Shown piece after piece: positions 1-8,014 of a stretch of 34,122 bases of DNA. The stretch is from Steroidobacter sp. (GTDB lineage Bacteria; Pseudomonadota; Gammaproteobacteria; Steroidobacterales; Steroidobacteraceae). Made by a program: the position numbers and the translations under genes. Positions within the stretch are counted from its first letter, which is position 1. The number at the start of each line of letters is the position of its first letter. The notes below the pieces were generated by a model. That model did no database searches, was not told the DNA's origin, and saw only the letters and a list, made by a program, of their open reading frames with translations. The DNA lies in contig NZ_JAEUPY010000850.1 in NCBI RefSeq assembly GCF_016790065.1, positions 1 through 34,122 on the forward strand, read 5' to 3'.

Positions 1-189
1 GCCGACCATCATCCTGCGTCGGCTATTCGTCATGCCATCGAGATGTACCAGCCGGATCTGCTGGTGATGGGCACCAGTGGCGGCGGTCGCGTGCGCAGAG
101 CGCTGATCGGTAGCGTGGCCAATCGGATCATGGAGGTTGCCGCCTGCGATGTCTTGGTGGTACCGCGAGGTTCGGTACCTGCCCCCTGA
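1..189 (+). CDS. Universal stress protein (UspA family), C-terminal part
   Basis: This is the last 62 codons of a gene that begins before the window. The visible end reads as the second half of a Usp fold: the segment PDLLVMGTSGGG, then RRALIGSVANRIM, then a final strand DVLVVPRG. The G-x2-G-x9-G-S pattern is the nucleotide-binding loop of ATP-binding Usp proteins, so this one probably binds ATP or another adenine nucleotide in the cytoplasm. It lies about 95 bases upstream of the kdp transcription unit on the same strand. Stand-alone Usp genes beside kdp are plausible partners because KdpD itself carries a Usp domain, but a functional link here is inference. The N-terminus cannot be assessed. 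Confidence 0.88.
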   Translation, partial: ADHHPASAIRHAIEMYQPDLLVMGTSGGGRVRRALIGSVANRIMEVAACDVLVVPRGSVPAP

Positions 190-206
190 CGAAATAGCCC
201 GCTGAT

Positions 207-242
207 TTCTTAACGCCTTCCTCACACCGCCGTTCCTAGACT
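207..242 (+). promoter_or_regulatory. Candidate KdpE-type operator and promoter for kdp
   Basis: Two similar octamers, TTCTTAAC (207-214) and TTCCTCAC (218-225), are offset by 11 bp, about one helical turn, as expected for tandem OmpR-family (KdpE) half-sites. A -10-like TAGACT lies at 237-242. The matching -35 position (about 214-219) is poor and falls inside the repeat, which fits an activator-dependent promoter. The start site would be near 249, ahead of the ribosome binding site at 274-278. Assignment to KdpE is inferred from position and arrangement; no kdpDE is in view. Confidence 0.5.
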
Positions 243-284
243 GTCTCCATCGGTCACTGCCTTCCGGCAGGGTAGGAGAGGTCC

Positions 285-392
285 ATGGACAGAGCGATTG
301 CCATCGCCGTGCTGCTGCTCATCGGCGGCACCTGGCTGCTCTACAAATTGATTCTATGGCTCGAGCCCGGTCACGAGAGGCCGCGCCAATGA
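285..392 (+). CDS. 35-aa single-pass membrane micro-protein upstream of kdpF
   Basis: This small gene encodes 35 residues. It has an AGGAG ribosome binding site at 274-278, six bases before the ATG. The peptide starts MDRAIAIAV, continues with a hydrophobic stretch of about 20 residues (roughly 4-26, rich in Leu, Ile and Ala with Trp at both interfaces) and ends in a charged tail, EPGHERPRQ. Its stop codon overlaps the kdpF start in an ATGA arrangement, so it is probably translationally coupled to the pump. KdpF is itself a roughly 30-residue single-pass subunit, so this could be a second KdpF-like accessory peptide or a leader whose translation controls kdpF. I do not recognise a named family. 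Coding is supported by the ribosome binding site, the overlap and the membrane segment, not by homology. Confidence 0.6.
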   Translation: MDRAIAIAVLLLIGGTWLLYKLILWLEPGHERPRQ

Positions 393-481
393 GCTCATTG
401 AACTGGATTGGTCTGGCTTTGGCCGCCGCGCTGGGCGTGTATCTGGTCGTAGCACTGCTGTTCCCGGAGAAATTCCAATGA
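389..481 (+). CDS. kdpF: KdpF, small subunit of potassium-transporting ATPase
   Basis: KdpF is a 30-residue inner-membrane peptide that stabilises the KdpFABC potassium pump. The sequence MSSLNWIGLALAAALGVYLV continues to a short cytoplasmic end, FPEKFQ, giving one transmembrane helix and the usual KdpF length. Its start overlaps the stop of the upstream micro-ORF (ATGA at 389-392), and its own stop overlaps the kdpA start (ATGA at 478-481), so three reading frames are chained by translational coupling. The short end resembling PEKF/PERF is typical of KdpF. The position immediately before kdpA makes the identification firm despite the size. Confidence 0.88.
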   Translation: MSSLNWIGLALAAALGVYLVVALLFPEKFQ

Positions 482-2205
482 ACATGCTCGGTGCGATTCA
501 AATCGTGTTGTTCCTGATCGTGCTGACGGTGCTGGTCAAGCCTGTCGGCAATTACATGGCCAAGGTTTATCGAGGCGAGCGCACGCTGCTCTCGTCAGTG
601 CTAGGGCCAGTAGAGCGTGGCATCTATCGGCTTTGTGGCATTGACGGGCAGGCGGAGTCCTCGTGGCAGCGCTACACCGTCGCAGTGTTGCTGTTCAACT
701 TCATCGGCTTCGCAGTCGTCTACGTGATGCAGTTGTGGCAAGACGTTCTGCCGCTGAATCCGCAAGGCTTTGCCGGCGTGGAGTCGAAGTCCGCGTTCAA
801 TACCGCAGTCAGCTTCGCCAGCAACACCAACTGGCAAGGCTATGGCGGCGAGTCGACGATGAGTTACTTCACGCAGATGCTGGGCCTGACCGTGCAGAAC
901 TTCGTGTCGGCCGCGTCGGGCATGGCGGTGCTGATTGCTTTGATTCGTGGCTTCGCGCGGCGGCAGGCCACAGAGATTGGTAACTTCTATGTGGACATGA
1001 CACGGAGCACTTTGTATGTGCTGTTGCCGTTGTCGTTGCTGCTGGCGGTCGTGCTGGTATCGCAAGGCGTGGTGCAGAACTTCTCGGCCTACAAGGCTGT
1101 CGATTTGGTCCAGCCCGTTGTCGTTCAGACCGAGCAAGTGACGCAGCAAACCATTCCGCTCGGGCCGGCCGCGAGTCAGATTGCCATCAAACAGCTTGGC
1201 ACCAATGGCGGTGGCTTTTTCAATGTGAACTCGGCGCATCCGTTCGAGAATCCCACGCCGCTGTCCAACTTCCTGCAAGTGCTGTCCATCCTGCTGATTC
1301 CCGCAGCGCTGTGCTACACGTTCGGGCGCATGGTCAACGACACACGCCAGGGCTGGGCGGTGTTCGCGGCGATGATGGTCATCTTTTTTCCGCTCACCTT
1401 CGGCGTGTTCGGCGCTGAGCAGTCGGGCAACCCTCGGCTGGAGATGTCGCTGGTCGATCAAGCCGGCGGCAACATGGAAGGTAAAGAAGTCCGCTTCGGC
1501 ATTGCCAACTCAGCGCTTTGGGCTGCGGCAACCACGGCTGCGTCGAACGGCTCAGTCAATTCGATGCACGACTCGTATACGCCGCTCGGCGGGCTGGTGC
1601 CGTTGTGGTTGATGCAGCTCGGCGAGGTTGTGTTCGGCGGCGCCGGCAGCGGGCTGTACGGCATGTTGATGTTTGCCATCGTCGCAGTATTCATCGCGGG
1701 TCTGATGGTCGGTCGTACGCCGGAGTATCTGGGCAAGAAGATCGAAGCGTACGAAGTGAAAATGGCGTCGCTGGTATTGTTGTTGCCCTGTGTGGTCGTG
1801 CTGGTCGGCACCGCCATCGCCAGCGCCATTCCCGTGGGCACTTCGAGCATCGCCAATCCCGGCGCGCACGGCTTCTCCGAGATTCTTTACGCCTTTGCAT
1901 CAGCCGGTAACAACAACGGCAGTGCGTTCGGCGGGCTGTCGGCCAACACCCCGTTCTACAACATCGCGCTCGGCGTCGCGATGTGGGTATCGCGCTACTG
2001 GCTGATGATTCCAGTGCTCGCGATCGCCGGCAGTCTCGCGGCCAAGCGCAGCGTCGCAGTGACTGCGGGCACGTTGCCGACTCACACACCGCTGTTCATC
2101 GCCATGCTCGTCGGTGTGGTGTTGATGGTCGGCGCGCTGACATTCCTGCCGTCGCTGGCGCTAGGGCCCATCGTCGAACACCTTCAGATGATGGGCAAGG
2201 GTTGA
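478..2205 (+). CDS. kdpA: KdpA, potassium-binding channel-like subunit of the Kdp ATPase
   Basis: KdpA is the polytopic inner-membrane subunit that selects and conducts potassium in the KdpFABC pump. The 575-residue length is close to the family norm (about 557-600). Family landmarks are visible: the N-terminal helix, selectivity-loop regions such as [14 protein letters not shown] (about residues 106-119) and [20 protein letters not shown] (about 238-257), and later [12 protein letters not shown]. About ten hydrophobic segments are spread through the sequence, as in the four-fold pseudo-repeat of the SKT channel superfamily. The start is fixed by the four-base overlap with kdpF. kdpB follows after a four-base gap, so the genes form one operon. 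High-affinity potassium uptake under potassium limitation is the established role. Confidence 0.97.
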   Translation: MNMLGAIQIVLFLIVLTVLVKPVGNYMAKVYRGERTLLSSVLGPVERGIYRLCGIDGQAESSWQRYTVAVLLFNFIGFAVVYVMQLWQDVLPLNPQGFAGVESKSAFNTAVSFASNTNWQGYGGESTMSYFTQMLGLTVQNFVSAASGMAVLIALIRGFARRQATEIGNFYVDMTRSTLYVLLPLSLLLAVVLVSQGVVQNFSAYKAVDLVQPVVVQTEQVTQQTIPLGPAASQIAIKQLGTNGGGFFNVNSAHPFENPTPLSNFLQVLSILLIPAALCYTFGRMVNDTRQGWAVFAAMMVIFFPLTFGVFGAEQSGNPRLEMSLVDQAGGNMEGKEVRFGIANSALWAAATTAASNGSVNSMHDSYTPLGGLVPLWLMQLGEVVFGGAGSGLYGMLMFAIVAVFIAGLMVGRTPEYLGKKIEAYEVKMASLVLLLPCVVVLVGTAIASAIPVGTSSIANPGAHGFSEILYAFASAGNNNGSAFGGLSANTPFYNIALGVAMWVSRYWLMIPVLAIAGSLAAKRSVAVTAGTLPTHTPLFIAMLVGVVLMVGALTFLPSLALGPIVEHLQMMGKG

Positions 2206-2209
2206 TGTC

Positions 2210-4255
2210 ATGAATACTCAAATACTGCATTCGGCTGTCATCGAGTCGTTTCGCAAGCTGAATCCGCGGACGCAGGTTCGCAACCCCGTGATGTTCGTCG
2301 TGTTCGTCGGCAGCGTGTTCACGACTGTGATCGGCGTCGGTGCGGCGACGGGGGGCATCGAAGGCGCAGGCCGGCCGGGATTCGTGCTCGCCATCGCCGC
2401 GTGGCTGTGGCTCACCGTGTTGTTTGCAAATTTCGCCGAAGCGCTTGCTGAAGGACGAGGCAAAGCGCAGGCCGCGACGTTGCGATCCATGCGGCGTAAC
2501 ACCTATGCGAAGAAAGTCACCGCCAACAACCGCACCGACTACAAGACGGTAGAGGCGAGCGCTCTGAGTCGTGGCGATCTAGTGCTGGTCGAAACCGACG
2601 ACATCATCCCCGCTGACGGCGAGATCGTCGAAGGCGTGGCATCTGTGAACGAGAGCGCGGTTACCGGCGAATCGGCACCGGTGCTACGCGAGGCTGGCGG
2701 TGACTTTTCATCCGTGACCGGCGGCACTCGCGTGCTGTCGGATTGGATAGTGGTCCGTGTGACTGCCAGAGAGGGCGAAGGTTTTCTCGACCGCATGATC
2801 GCCATGGTGGAAGGCGCGAAGCGAGGCAAGACGCCGAACGAGATTGCGCTGTCGATCTTGCTGGCCATGTTGACGTTGGTGTTCTTGCTGGCAACAGCGA
2901 CGCTCGCGCCTTTCTCACAGTTCGCGGTGAACGCGGCAGGGCAGGGCTCGGTGGTGACGCTGACAGTGCTGGTGGCGCTATTGGTTTGTTTGATCCCAAC
3001 GACCATCGGCGCGTTGCTGTCCGCCATCGGCATCGCTGGCATGGACCGCATGGTGCGCGCGAACGTGATTGCGACTTCAGGCCGCGCCGTCGAAGCTGCC
3101 GGCGACGTCGATGTTTTACTGCTCGACAAGACCGGCACGATCACGCTCGGCGATCGTCAGGCCTCGGCATTCGTACCGGCGCCGGGTGTCACCGAGCAAG
3201 AGCTGGCGGACGTGTCGCAGTTGGCGTCGTTGGCTGACGAAACGCCCGAGGGCCGATCCATCGTGGTGCTGGCCAAGCAGAAGTTTCAGTTGCGCGGCCG
3301 AGATCTCGCGACCACGGCGCACACCTTCCACAAGTTCTCGGCTCAATCGCGCATGAGTGGCGTGGATTTGGAAGGGCGCAGCCTGCGCAAAGGTGCGGCC
3401 GACGCGATTCGCAAGTTCGTCGAAGAGCAAGGCGGCGGGTGGCCGGCGAAGCTCAGTGAGTCCATCGACACCATCGCGCGTCGCGGCGCTACGCCCATCG
3501 TGGTCGCAGAAGGTCGGCGCGTGTTAGGTGTCGTGGAGCTGCGCGATGTCGTCAAAGGTGGCATTCGCGAGCGCTTCGCCGAGCTGCGGCAGATGGGGAT
3601 CAAGACCATCATGGTGACCGGCGACAATCGGCTCACAGCAGCGGCCATCGCCGCCGAAGCGGGGGTGGACGACTTTCTGGCTGAAGCTACGCCCGAGAAA
3701 AAACTGGCGTTGATTCGTAGCAATCAAGCCGAAGGCAGGTTGGTGGCAATGTGCGGCGACGGCACCAACGATGCGCCGGCATTGGCGCAGGCCGATGTCG
3801 CCGTGGCCATGAACACCGGCACCCAAGCGGCCAAAGAAGCCGGCAACATGGTCGACCTGGATTCCAATCCGACCAAGCTGATCGAGATTGTCGATGTCGG
3901 CAAACAAATGCTGGTGACGCGCGGCGCATTGACGACGTTTTCCATCGCCAACGACGTGGCCAAGTACTTCGCCATCATTCCGGCGGCTTTCGCAGCGACT
4001 TACCCGGCCTTGAATGCACTCAACATCATGCAATTGCAGAGCCCGGAGAGCGCCATCCTGTCGGCGGTGATTTTCAACGCCATCATCATCGTGTTTCTGG
4101 TGCCGCTGGCACTGCGTGGCGTGAAAACACGCGCCACCTCGGCGGCATTGCTGTTGCGAAGAAACTTGTTGATCTATGGCGTCGGCGGTCTGGTGGTGCC
4201 ATTCATCGGCATCAAGCTCATCGATGTGTTGTTGGTAACCGTCGGCTTGGCCTGA
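2210..4255 (+). CDS. kdpB: KdpB, P-type ATPase catalytic subunit of the Kdp pump
   Basis: KdpB hydrolyses ATP to drive potassium through KdpA. The 681-residue protein carries the P-type ATPase signatures: TGES in the actuator domain (residues 152-155), the phosphorylation motif DKTGT with Asp306, KGA in the nucleotide-binding domain, TGDN, and the hinge [15 protein letters not shown]. Hydrophobic segments occur near residues 35-75, 215-275 and 585-680. No catalytic residue appears to be missing. The gene sits between kdpA (four-base gap) and kdpC (19-base gap) and is probably co-transcribed with both. The order and lengths match canonical kdpFABC operons. Confidence 0.97.
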   Translation: MNTQILHSAVIESFRKLNPRTQVRNPVMFVVFVGSVFTTVIGVGAATGGIEGAGRPGFVLAIAAWLWLTVLFANFAEALAEGRGKAQAATLRSMRRNTYAKKVTANNRTDYKTVEASALSRGDLVLVETDDIIPADGEIVEGVASVNESAVTGESAPVLREAGGDFSSVTGGTRVLSDWIVVRVTAREGEGFLDRMIAMVEGAKRGKTPNEIALSILLAMLTLVFLLATATLAPFSQFAVNAAGQGSVVTLTVLVALLVCLIPTTIGALLSAIGIAGMDRMVRANVIATSGRAVEAAGDVDVLLLDKTGTITLGDRQASAFVPAPGVTEQELADVSQLASLADETPEGRSIVVLAKQKFQLRGRDLATTAHTFHKFSAQSRMSGVDLEGRSLRKGAADAIRKFVEEQGGGWPAKLSESIDTIARRGATPIVVAEGRRVLGVVELRDVVKGGIRERFAELRQMGIKTIMVTGDNRLTAAAIAAEAGVDDFLAEATPEKKLALIRSNQAEGRLVAMCGDGTNDAPALAQADVAVAMNTGTQAAKEAGNMVDLDSNPTKLIEIVDVGKQMLVTRGALTTFSIANDVAKYFAIIPAAFAATYPALNALNIMQLQSPESAILSAVIFNAIIIVFLVPLALRGVKTRATSAALLLRRNLLIYGVGGLVVPFIGIKLIDVLLVTVGLA

Positions 4256-4274
4256 GTCCATCGCGAGAATCATC

Positions 4275-4856
4275 ATGAGCGAACTGCGTCCTGCCTTGGT
4301 GTCCTTCCTGTTGCTGACCTTGATCACCGGTGTTGCCTATCCGTTGGCAGTCACTGGCATTGCGCAGACACTGTTTGCCGACCAGGCCAACGGCAGCCTG
4401 ATCACGTCGGGTGACAAGCTGCGCGGCTCGCGGCTGATCGGGCAGCCGTTCTCAGATCCCAAATACTTCTTCGGCCGCCCGTCTGCGACGTCGCCGCAGC
4501 CTTACAATGGCGCGGCATCGAGCGGCTCGAATCTGGGCCCGACCCATCCTGCGCTAGCAAAGGCGGTGGCAGAGCGAGTGGCCATGTTGCGCGAGTTGGA
4601 TCCAGATAATCAGGCGCCGGTACCTGTCGACTTGGTCACCGCTTCGGCCAGCGGTCTCGATCCTCATATCTCGCCCGCGGCAGCTGAGTATCAAGTGAAA
4701 CGAGTCGCGCGCGCTCGCGACTTGCCGGAAGCAGACGTTCGCAAACTGGTCGAAGATGCGACGGAAGGACGCACCTTCGGCTTGCTCGGCGAGCCGCGAG
4801 TCAATGTGCTCGAGTTGAACCTCGCCCTGGATGCCAGAAAGCTGGCGCCGACCTAA
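4275..4856 (+). CDS. kdpC: KdpC, accessory subunit of the Kdp ATPase
   Basis: KdpC is the periplasm-facing subunit with a single N-terminal membrane anchor that is required for pump assembly. The 193-residue protein begins with a helix around [19 protein letters not shown], followed by family motifs [46 protein letters not shown] and a C-terminal [11 protein letters not shown]. The length is typical. It closes the kdpFABC operon. The usual downstream sensor and regulator genes kdpD and kdpE are absent here: the next gene is convergent, and its stop shares the bases CTAA (4853-4856) with the kdpC stop, leaving no room for a terminator between them. Confidence 0.96.
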   Translation: MSELRPALVSFLLLTLITGVAYPLAVTGIAQTLFADQANGSLITSGDKLRGSRLIGQPFSDPKYFFGRPSATSPQPYNGAASSGSNLGPTHPALAKAVAERVAMLRELDPDNQAPVPVDLVTASASGLDPHISPAAAEYQVKRVARARDLPEADVRKLVEDATEGRTFGLLGEPRVNVLELNLALDARKLAPT

Positions 4857-5269
4857 CCGCCGTCGACCGGTCGCGTCGCTGGCTTGCCAATGTCCTTCAC
4901 CATGAACACTACGAATCGGGCAGGCTCGGTCTTGCTCGCATTGGCAGATTGGCGATGAATGTCGTGGGGGCTTTCGCGAAACGTTTGACCCTTGCGCACA
5001 GTGACCGGCTCTTTGCCGTCGACCTGCATGGTCACGGCCCCTTCGAGCACATACACGAACACATCCGCGTCATGCCGATGAGGTAGCGACGCGCCGCCGG
5101 GCAGGTACTCGACCGTCAACACGGTAACTTCTTTGCCGGGAACGCCACTGAGCGGTTCCGTCAGCAGCGGCTGCACGACGGTGGTGTTCTTCGAATCCGC
5201 AGCCTGGCCGGTAGCGCCCAGCAGGCTGAAGGAGGCAATCAGCAACGACACAGTGCGGGGGTATTTCAT
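4853..5269 (-). CDS. Exported cupin-domain protein
   Basis: This 138-residue protein has a probable Sec signal peptide ([18 protein letters not shown], cleavage near TGQAA) and one small beta-barrel cupin domain. The first metal-binding motif is visible as G-x3-PHRH-x7-VLEG and the second as PHDIH. Small secreted cupins of this type bind a divalent metal. Their substrates are mostly unknown, so no reaction is assigned. The chosen ATG gives a clean signal peptide; an in-frame extension to 5341 would run into the divergent gene and bury that signal. The gene is divergent from a MocR-type regulator with 86 bases between the chosen starts, so that regulator is its likely controller. Its stop overlaps that of kdpC. 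Confidence 0.88.
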   Translation of the reverse strand: MKYPRTVSLLIASFSLLGATGQAADSKNTTVVQPLLTEPLSGVPGKEVTVLTVEYLPGGASLPHRHDADVFVYVLEGAVTMQVDGKEPVTVRKGQTFRESPHDIHRQSANASKTEPARFVVFMVKDIGKPATRPVDGG

Positions 5270-5355
5270 GGCGCGTGGCCTTGTTGAAGGCAATGGATAA
5301 ACGCCAGAATGCGCTGGGCAGCGGCTCCGTAAAAGGGCCAAAAAGGCAAAATTCG

Positions 5356-6816
5356 ATGGAACCAGTGTTGGAACTGCCGATTCGTATTCCGCCGCGCAAG
5401 TCCGGCGAACGCCTGCGAGCTTTGCACGGTCAGCTCAAGGCCGCCATTCTGGAAGGCCGACTGCGGCCAGGATTGCGATTGCCGGCCACGCGCGTGTTGG
5501 CGACCAACTACGGCGTGTCTAGAAACACGGCGATTGCCACCTACGATTTGTTGCTGAGTGAAGGTTACATCACGACTCGTCACGGCGCGGGCACGTACGT
5601 GTCCGATGTGCTGCCAAGAATGACGAGTCTGGCTGGCCAACCTAGAGCCAGTGCCAAGCGCGTGCGTCAGTTGCACGAGTTCTGGCAGCGACCAACGATG
5701 TTCGATGAATCCCCGGGCGATGCCTCGGTGCGCTATCGATTTAGTCTCGGTAAACCCGACATCTCGCAGTTCCCGATGAGCGTATGGCGTCGGCTTTCTG
5801 CACGCGCGCTGCGATCCTTTGCTCGTGCGCCGTTGAGCGACGAGGCGCCAGCGGGACGGCCGGCGTTGCGTGAGGCGATTGCAAAGCATGTGTCGTTTGC
5901 GAGAGCAGTGGCCTGTAACGCATCTGACATCGTGGTTACCAGCGGGGCACAGCAGGCGTTCGATTTGCTCGCACGAATGCTGGTGACAGCGAAGCGTGCC
6001 GTCGTTGCCATGGAGGATCCGGGATATCCGCGCGCTCGCATGGCGTTCTCGGCAGCGGGGGCGAAGATCGTACCGGTGGCGGTGGATGAGGAAGGACTGA
6101 TCGTCGAGCAGCTACCGGCGAACGCCAAGATCATCTATGTCACGCCGTCCCATCAGTTTCCCACCGGCGCCGTCATGTCGCCGCGACGCCGTGCGGAGTT
6201 ACTGGCGTTTGCCGATGCTCACGATGCCTTGATCGTCGAGGATGACTATGACGCCGAGTTTCGTTTCGGGGCTCGGCCGCTCGACGCCTTGCAAACCTTG
6301 GATCGTACCGGCTCGGTATTTTATGTGGGTACGTTCTCCAAGAGCTTGTTTCCCGATCTGCGGCTGGGATTCGTGGTGGCGCCGGCTTGGGCACAGCCGT
6401 CATTGATCGCCGCGAAGCAGTGCTCAGATGGACAATGCTCGCCTTTGCTCCAGGAGACGCTCGCGAGTTTCATCGCGGAAGGTCACTTGGCTCGGCACGT
6501 GCGTCGCATGCGGCAGGTGTACAGCGGTCGACGAGAGGCGCTGCTGGATGGATTGAAGAAACATCTGAGCAAGCATCTGACGCCGGTTCCATCCGCCGCG
6601 GGCTTGCATCTCGCCGCGTTCACTCAAGCATCGGTCAATGTCGAGAAGATCGTCGAGCAAGCGCGTCGTCACGGTGCCGGTGTCTATCCTCTGCGTCGTT
6701 TTCAGTCGGGCCGTTCAGCCAGGGCCGGCCTGGTCTTTGGCTTTAGCAGCCTGACCGAGCGAGAAATTACTGAGGGGCTGGTGCGACTGGCGAAGGCCTT
6801 CAATAGCAAAGGCTGA
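5356..6816 (+). CDS. MocR/PdxR-type regulator (GntR wHTH fused to aminotransferase-like domain)
   Basis: This protein (486 residues from the chosen start) joins an N-terminal GntR winged helix-turn-helix (about residues 20-85, with RLRPGLRLPATRVLA and YGVSRNTAIATYDLL) to a fold-type I aminotransferase domain. The PLP-binding lysine is Lys329 in GTFSKSLFPDLRLGF, and the cofactor-contacting DDYDAEFRF segment is also present. MocR proteins sense PLP, or PLP with an amino compound, and commonly regulate a divergent gene, here the exported cupin. Earlier in-frame starts exist (GTG at 5275, ATG at 5293). The ATG at 5356 gives the usual family length and leaves a divergent promoter region. Two AAAAGG hexamers ten bases apart (5331 and 5341) in that region are possible half-sites, at low confidence. 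Confidence 0.9.
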   Translation: MEPVLELPIRIPPRKSGERLRALHGQLKAAILEGRLRPGLRLPATRVLATNYGVSRNTAIATYDLLLSEGYITTRHGAGTYVSDVLPRMTSLAGQPRASAKRVRQLHEFWQRPTMFDESPGDASVRYRFSLGKPDISQFPMSVWRRLSARALRSFARAPLSDEAPAGRPALREAIAKHVSFARAVACNASDIVVTSGAQQAFDLLARMLVTAKRAVVAMEDPGYPRARMAFSAAGAKIVPVAVDEEGLIVEQLPANAKIIYVTPSHQFPTGAVMSPRRRAELLAFADAHDALIVEDDYDAEFRFGARPLDALQTLDRTGSVFYVGTFSKSLFPDLRLGFVVAPAWAQPSLIAAKQCSDGQCSPLLQETLASFIAEGHLARHVRRMRQVYSGRREALLDGLKKHLSKHLTPVPSAAGLHLAAFTQASVNVEKIVEQARRHGAGVYPLRRFQSGRSARAGLVFGFSSLTEREITEGLVRLAKAFNSKG

Positions 6817-6884
6817 GTGGACCCGTGCGATTGCTTCCAGGTGGCTCTTCAGAGCTGCCATGGCCTCGACCATAGTGCGAGGTC

Positions 6885-7985
6885 ATGAGTTCATTGAAAT
6901 GCAATCGGCTCGGACTCGCAGCCATGAGCCTGTACGCGCTGGTCCCGCTGCTGGCTCAGGCGTCTGCTTTGCCGGCGACGGCGCGCAAAGTCGTCGTCGA
7001 GAAAGCCGGCGAGCGCTATGAATGGAAACTGGTTCAAGCGCCGCTGCCGCAGATTGCTGACGATCAGGTGCTGGTGCGCGTGCTTGCCATCAGTCTCAAC
7101 CGCAGCGAATTGTCACGACTGAACTCACAGTCTTTCGATACGGCAGCGACGACGCCCGTGTCGGACGCGGCTGGGGAAGTCGTGGCCGTCGGGCGGTCCG
7201 TCAAAAATGTTCGCAAGGGAGCGCGAGTCACCAACACTTTCTTCAGGAACTGGATCGAGGGTCCGTACCGCGAACAGTATCTAGACGCGGTATATGGATG
7301 GAGCATCGACGGCGTGGCGGCGGAATACATTGCGCTCGATGCTCGTGCTGTCGTCCCGATTACGAATGGCTTCAGCTATGAAGAAGCATCGACGCTGCCG
7401 ACTGCGGCAGTGACGGCGTGGAATGGAGTGATGGGTCGCGTGATTACCCGCAAGGGTGACGTTGTACTCATCCAGGGAACGGGCGGCGTAGCCACCTTCG
7501 CTTTGCAGTTCGCGGTGGCCGCTGGCGCGCACCCCATCGTCACCAGCAGTTCGGATGAAAAGCTGGCGCATGCCGCGAAGCTCGGTGCTCGCGACGGCAT
7601 CAACTATCGAACTGAGCCGGAATGGCCGAAGGCGGTGCTGCGGCTGACTCAGGGACGCGGCGCTGATTTGGTGATCGACGTAGTGGGCAAGAGCACGCTC
7701 CAGCAATCGGTGGCCAGCCTGGCCGATGCGGGCACACTCGCCATCATCGGCGGCATCACTGGTTACGACGGATCGCTGTCGTCGTGGGGGCTGCTGAAAA
7801 AATCCGCCACGGCTCGCGGCATCTTCGTCGGCTCGCGTGCCGATTACCTTCGTATGAACGAATTCATGGGGCGGCATCGGCTGCGGCCGTTGGTCGACCG
7901 CGTCTACCCCATCGAGCAATACGCCGAGGCGTTGCAGGCGATGGAGTCCGGGGAGTTCATGGGGAAGATCGTGCTGACGTTCTAA
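6885..7985 (+). CDS. Zinc-independent MDR-family NAD(P)H-dependent reductase with predicted signal peptide
   Basis: This 366-residue protein belongs to the medium-chain dehydrogenase/reductase superfamily, quinone-oxidoreductase or enoyl-reductase branch. It has a GroES-like N-terminal part (ILVR-like VLVRVLAISLNRSE, then DAAGEVVAVG) and a Rossmann part with the nucleotide loop IQGTGGVATFALQFA. The structural-zinc cysteines of classical alcohol dehydrogenases are absent. Unusually, residues 1-28 look like a Sec signal: a basic start, then LGLAAMSLYALVPLLAQASA. MDR enzymes are normally cytoplasmic because they need NAD(P)H. A TTG at 6969 (Leu29, with AGG nine bases upstream) could give a cytosolic form, so the start is uncertain. 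It lies 68 bases after the MocR gene and 29 bases before the UvrA-like gene, all co-oriented. The substrate is unknown. Confidence 0.85.
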   Translation: MSSLKCNRLGLAAMSLYALVPLLAQASALPATARKVVVEKAGERYEWKLVQAPLPQIADDQVLVRVLAISLNRSELSRLNSQSFDTAATTPVSDAAGEVVAVGRSVKNVRKGARVTNTFFRNWIEGPYREQYLDAVYGWSIDGVAAEYIALDARAVVPITNGFSYEEASTLPTAAVTAWNGVMGRVITRKGDVVLIQGTGGVATFALQFAVAAGAHPIVTSSSDEKLAHAAKLGARDGINYRTEPEWPKAVLRLTQGRGADLVIDVVGKSTLQQSVASLADAGTLAIIGGITGYDGSLSSWGLLKKSATARGIFVGSRADYLRMNEFMGRHRLRPLVDRVYPIEQYAEALQAMESGEFMGKIVLTF

Positions 7986-8014
7986 ATGTGGTCTAGGCCC
8001 GTTATGCTTCGCGG

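Noticed and set aside
1-189. The partial gene as the C-terminus of KdpD
   Set aside because: The end is a Usp nucleotide-binding loop and strand, not a histidine kinase ATPase domain.
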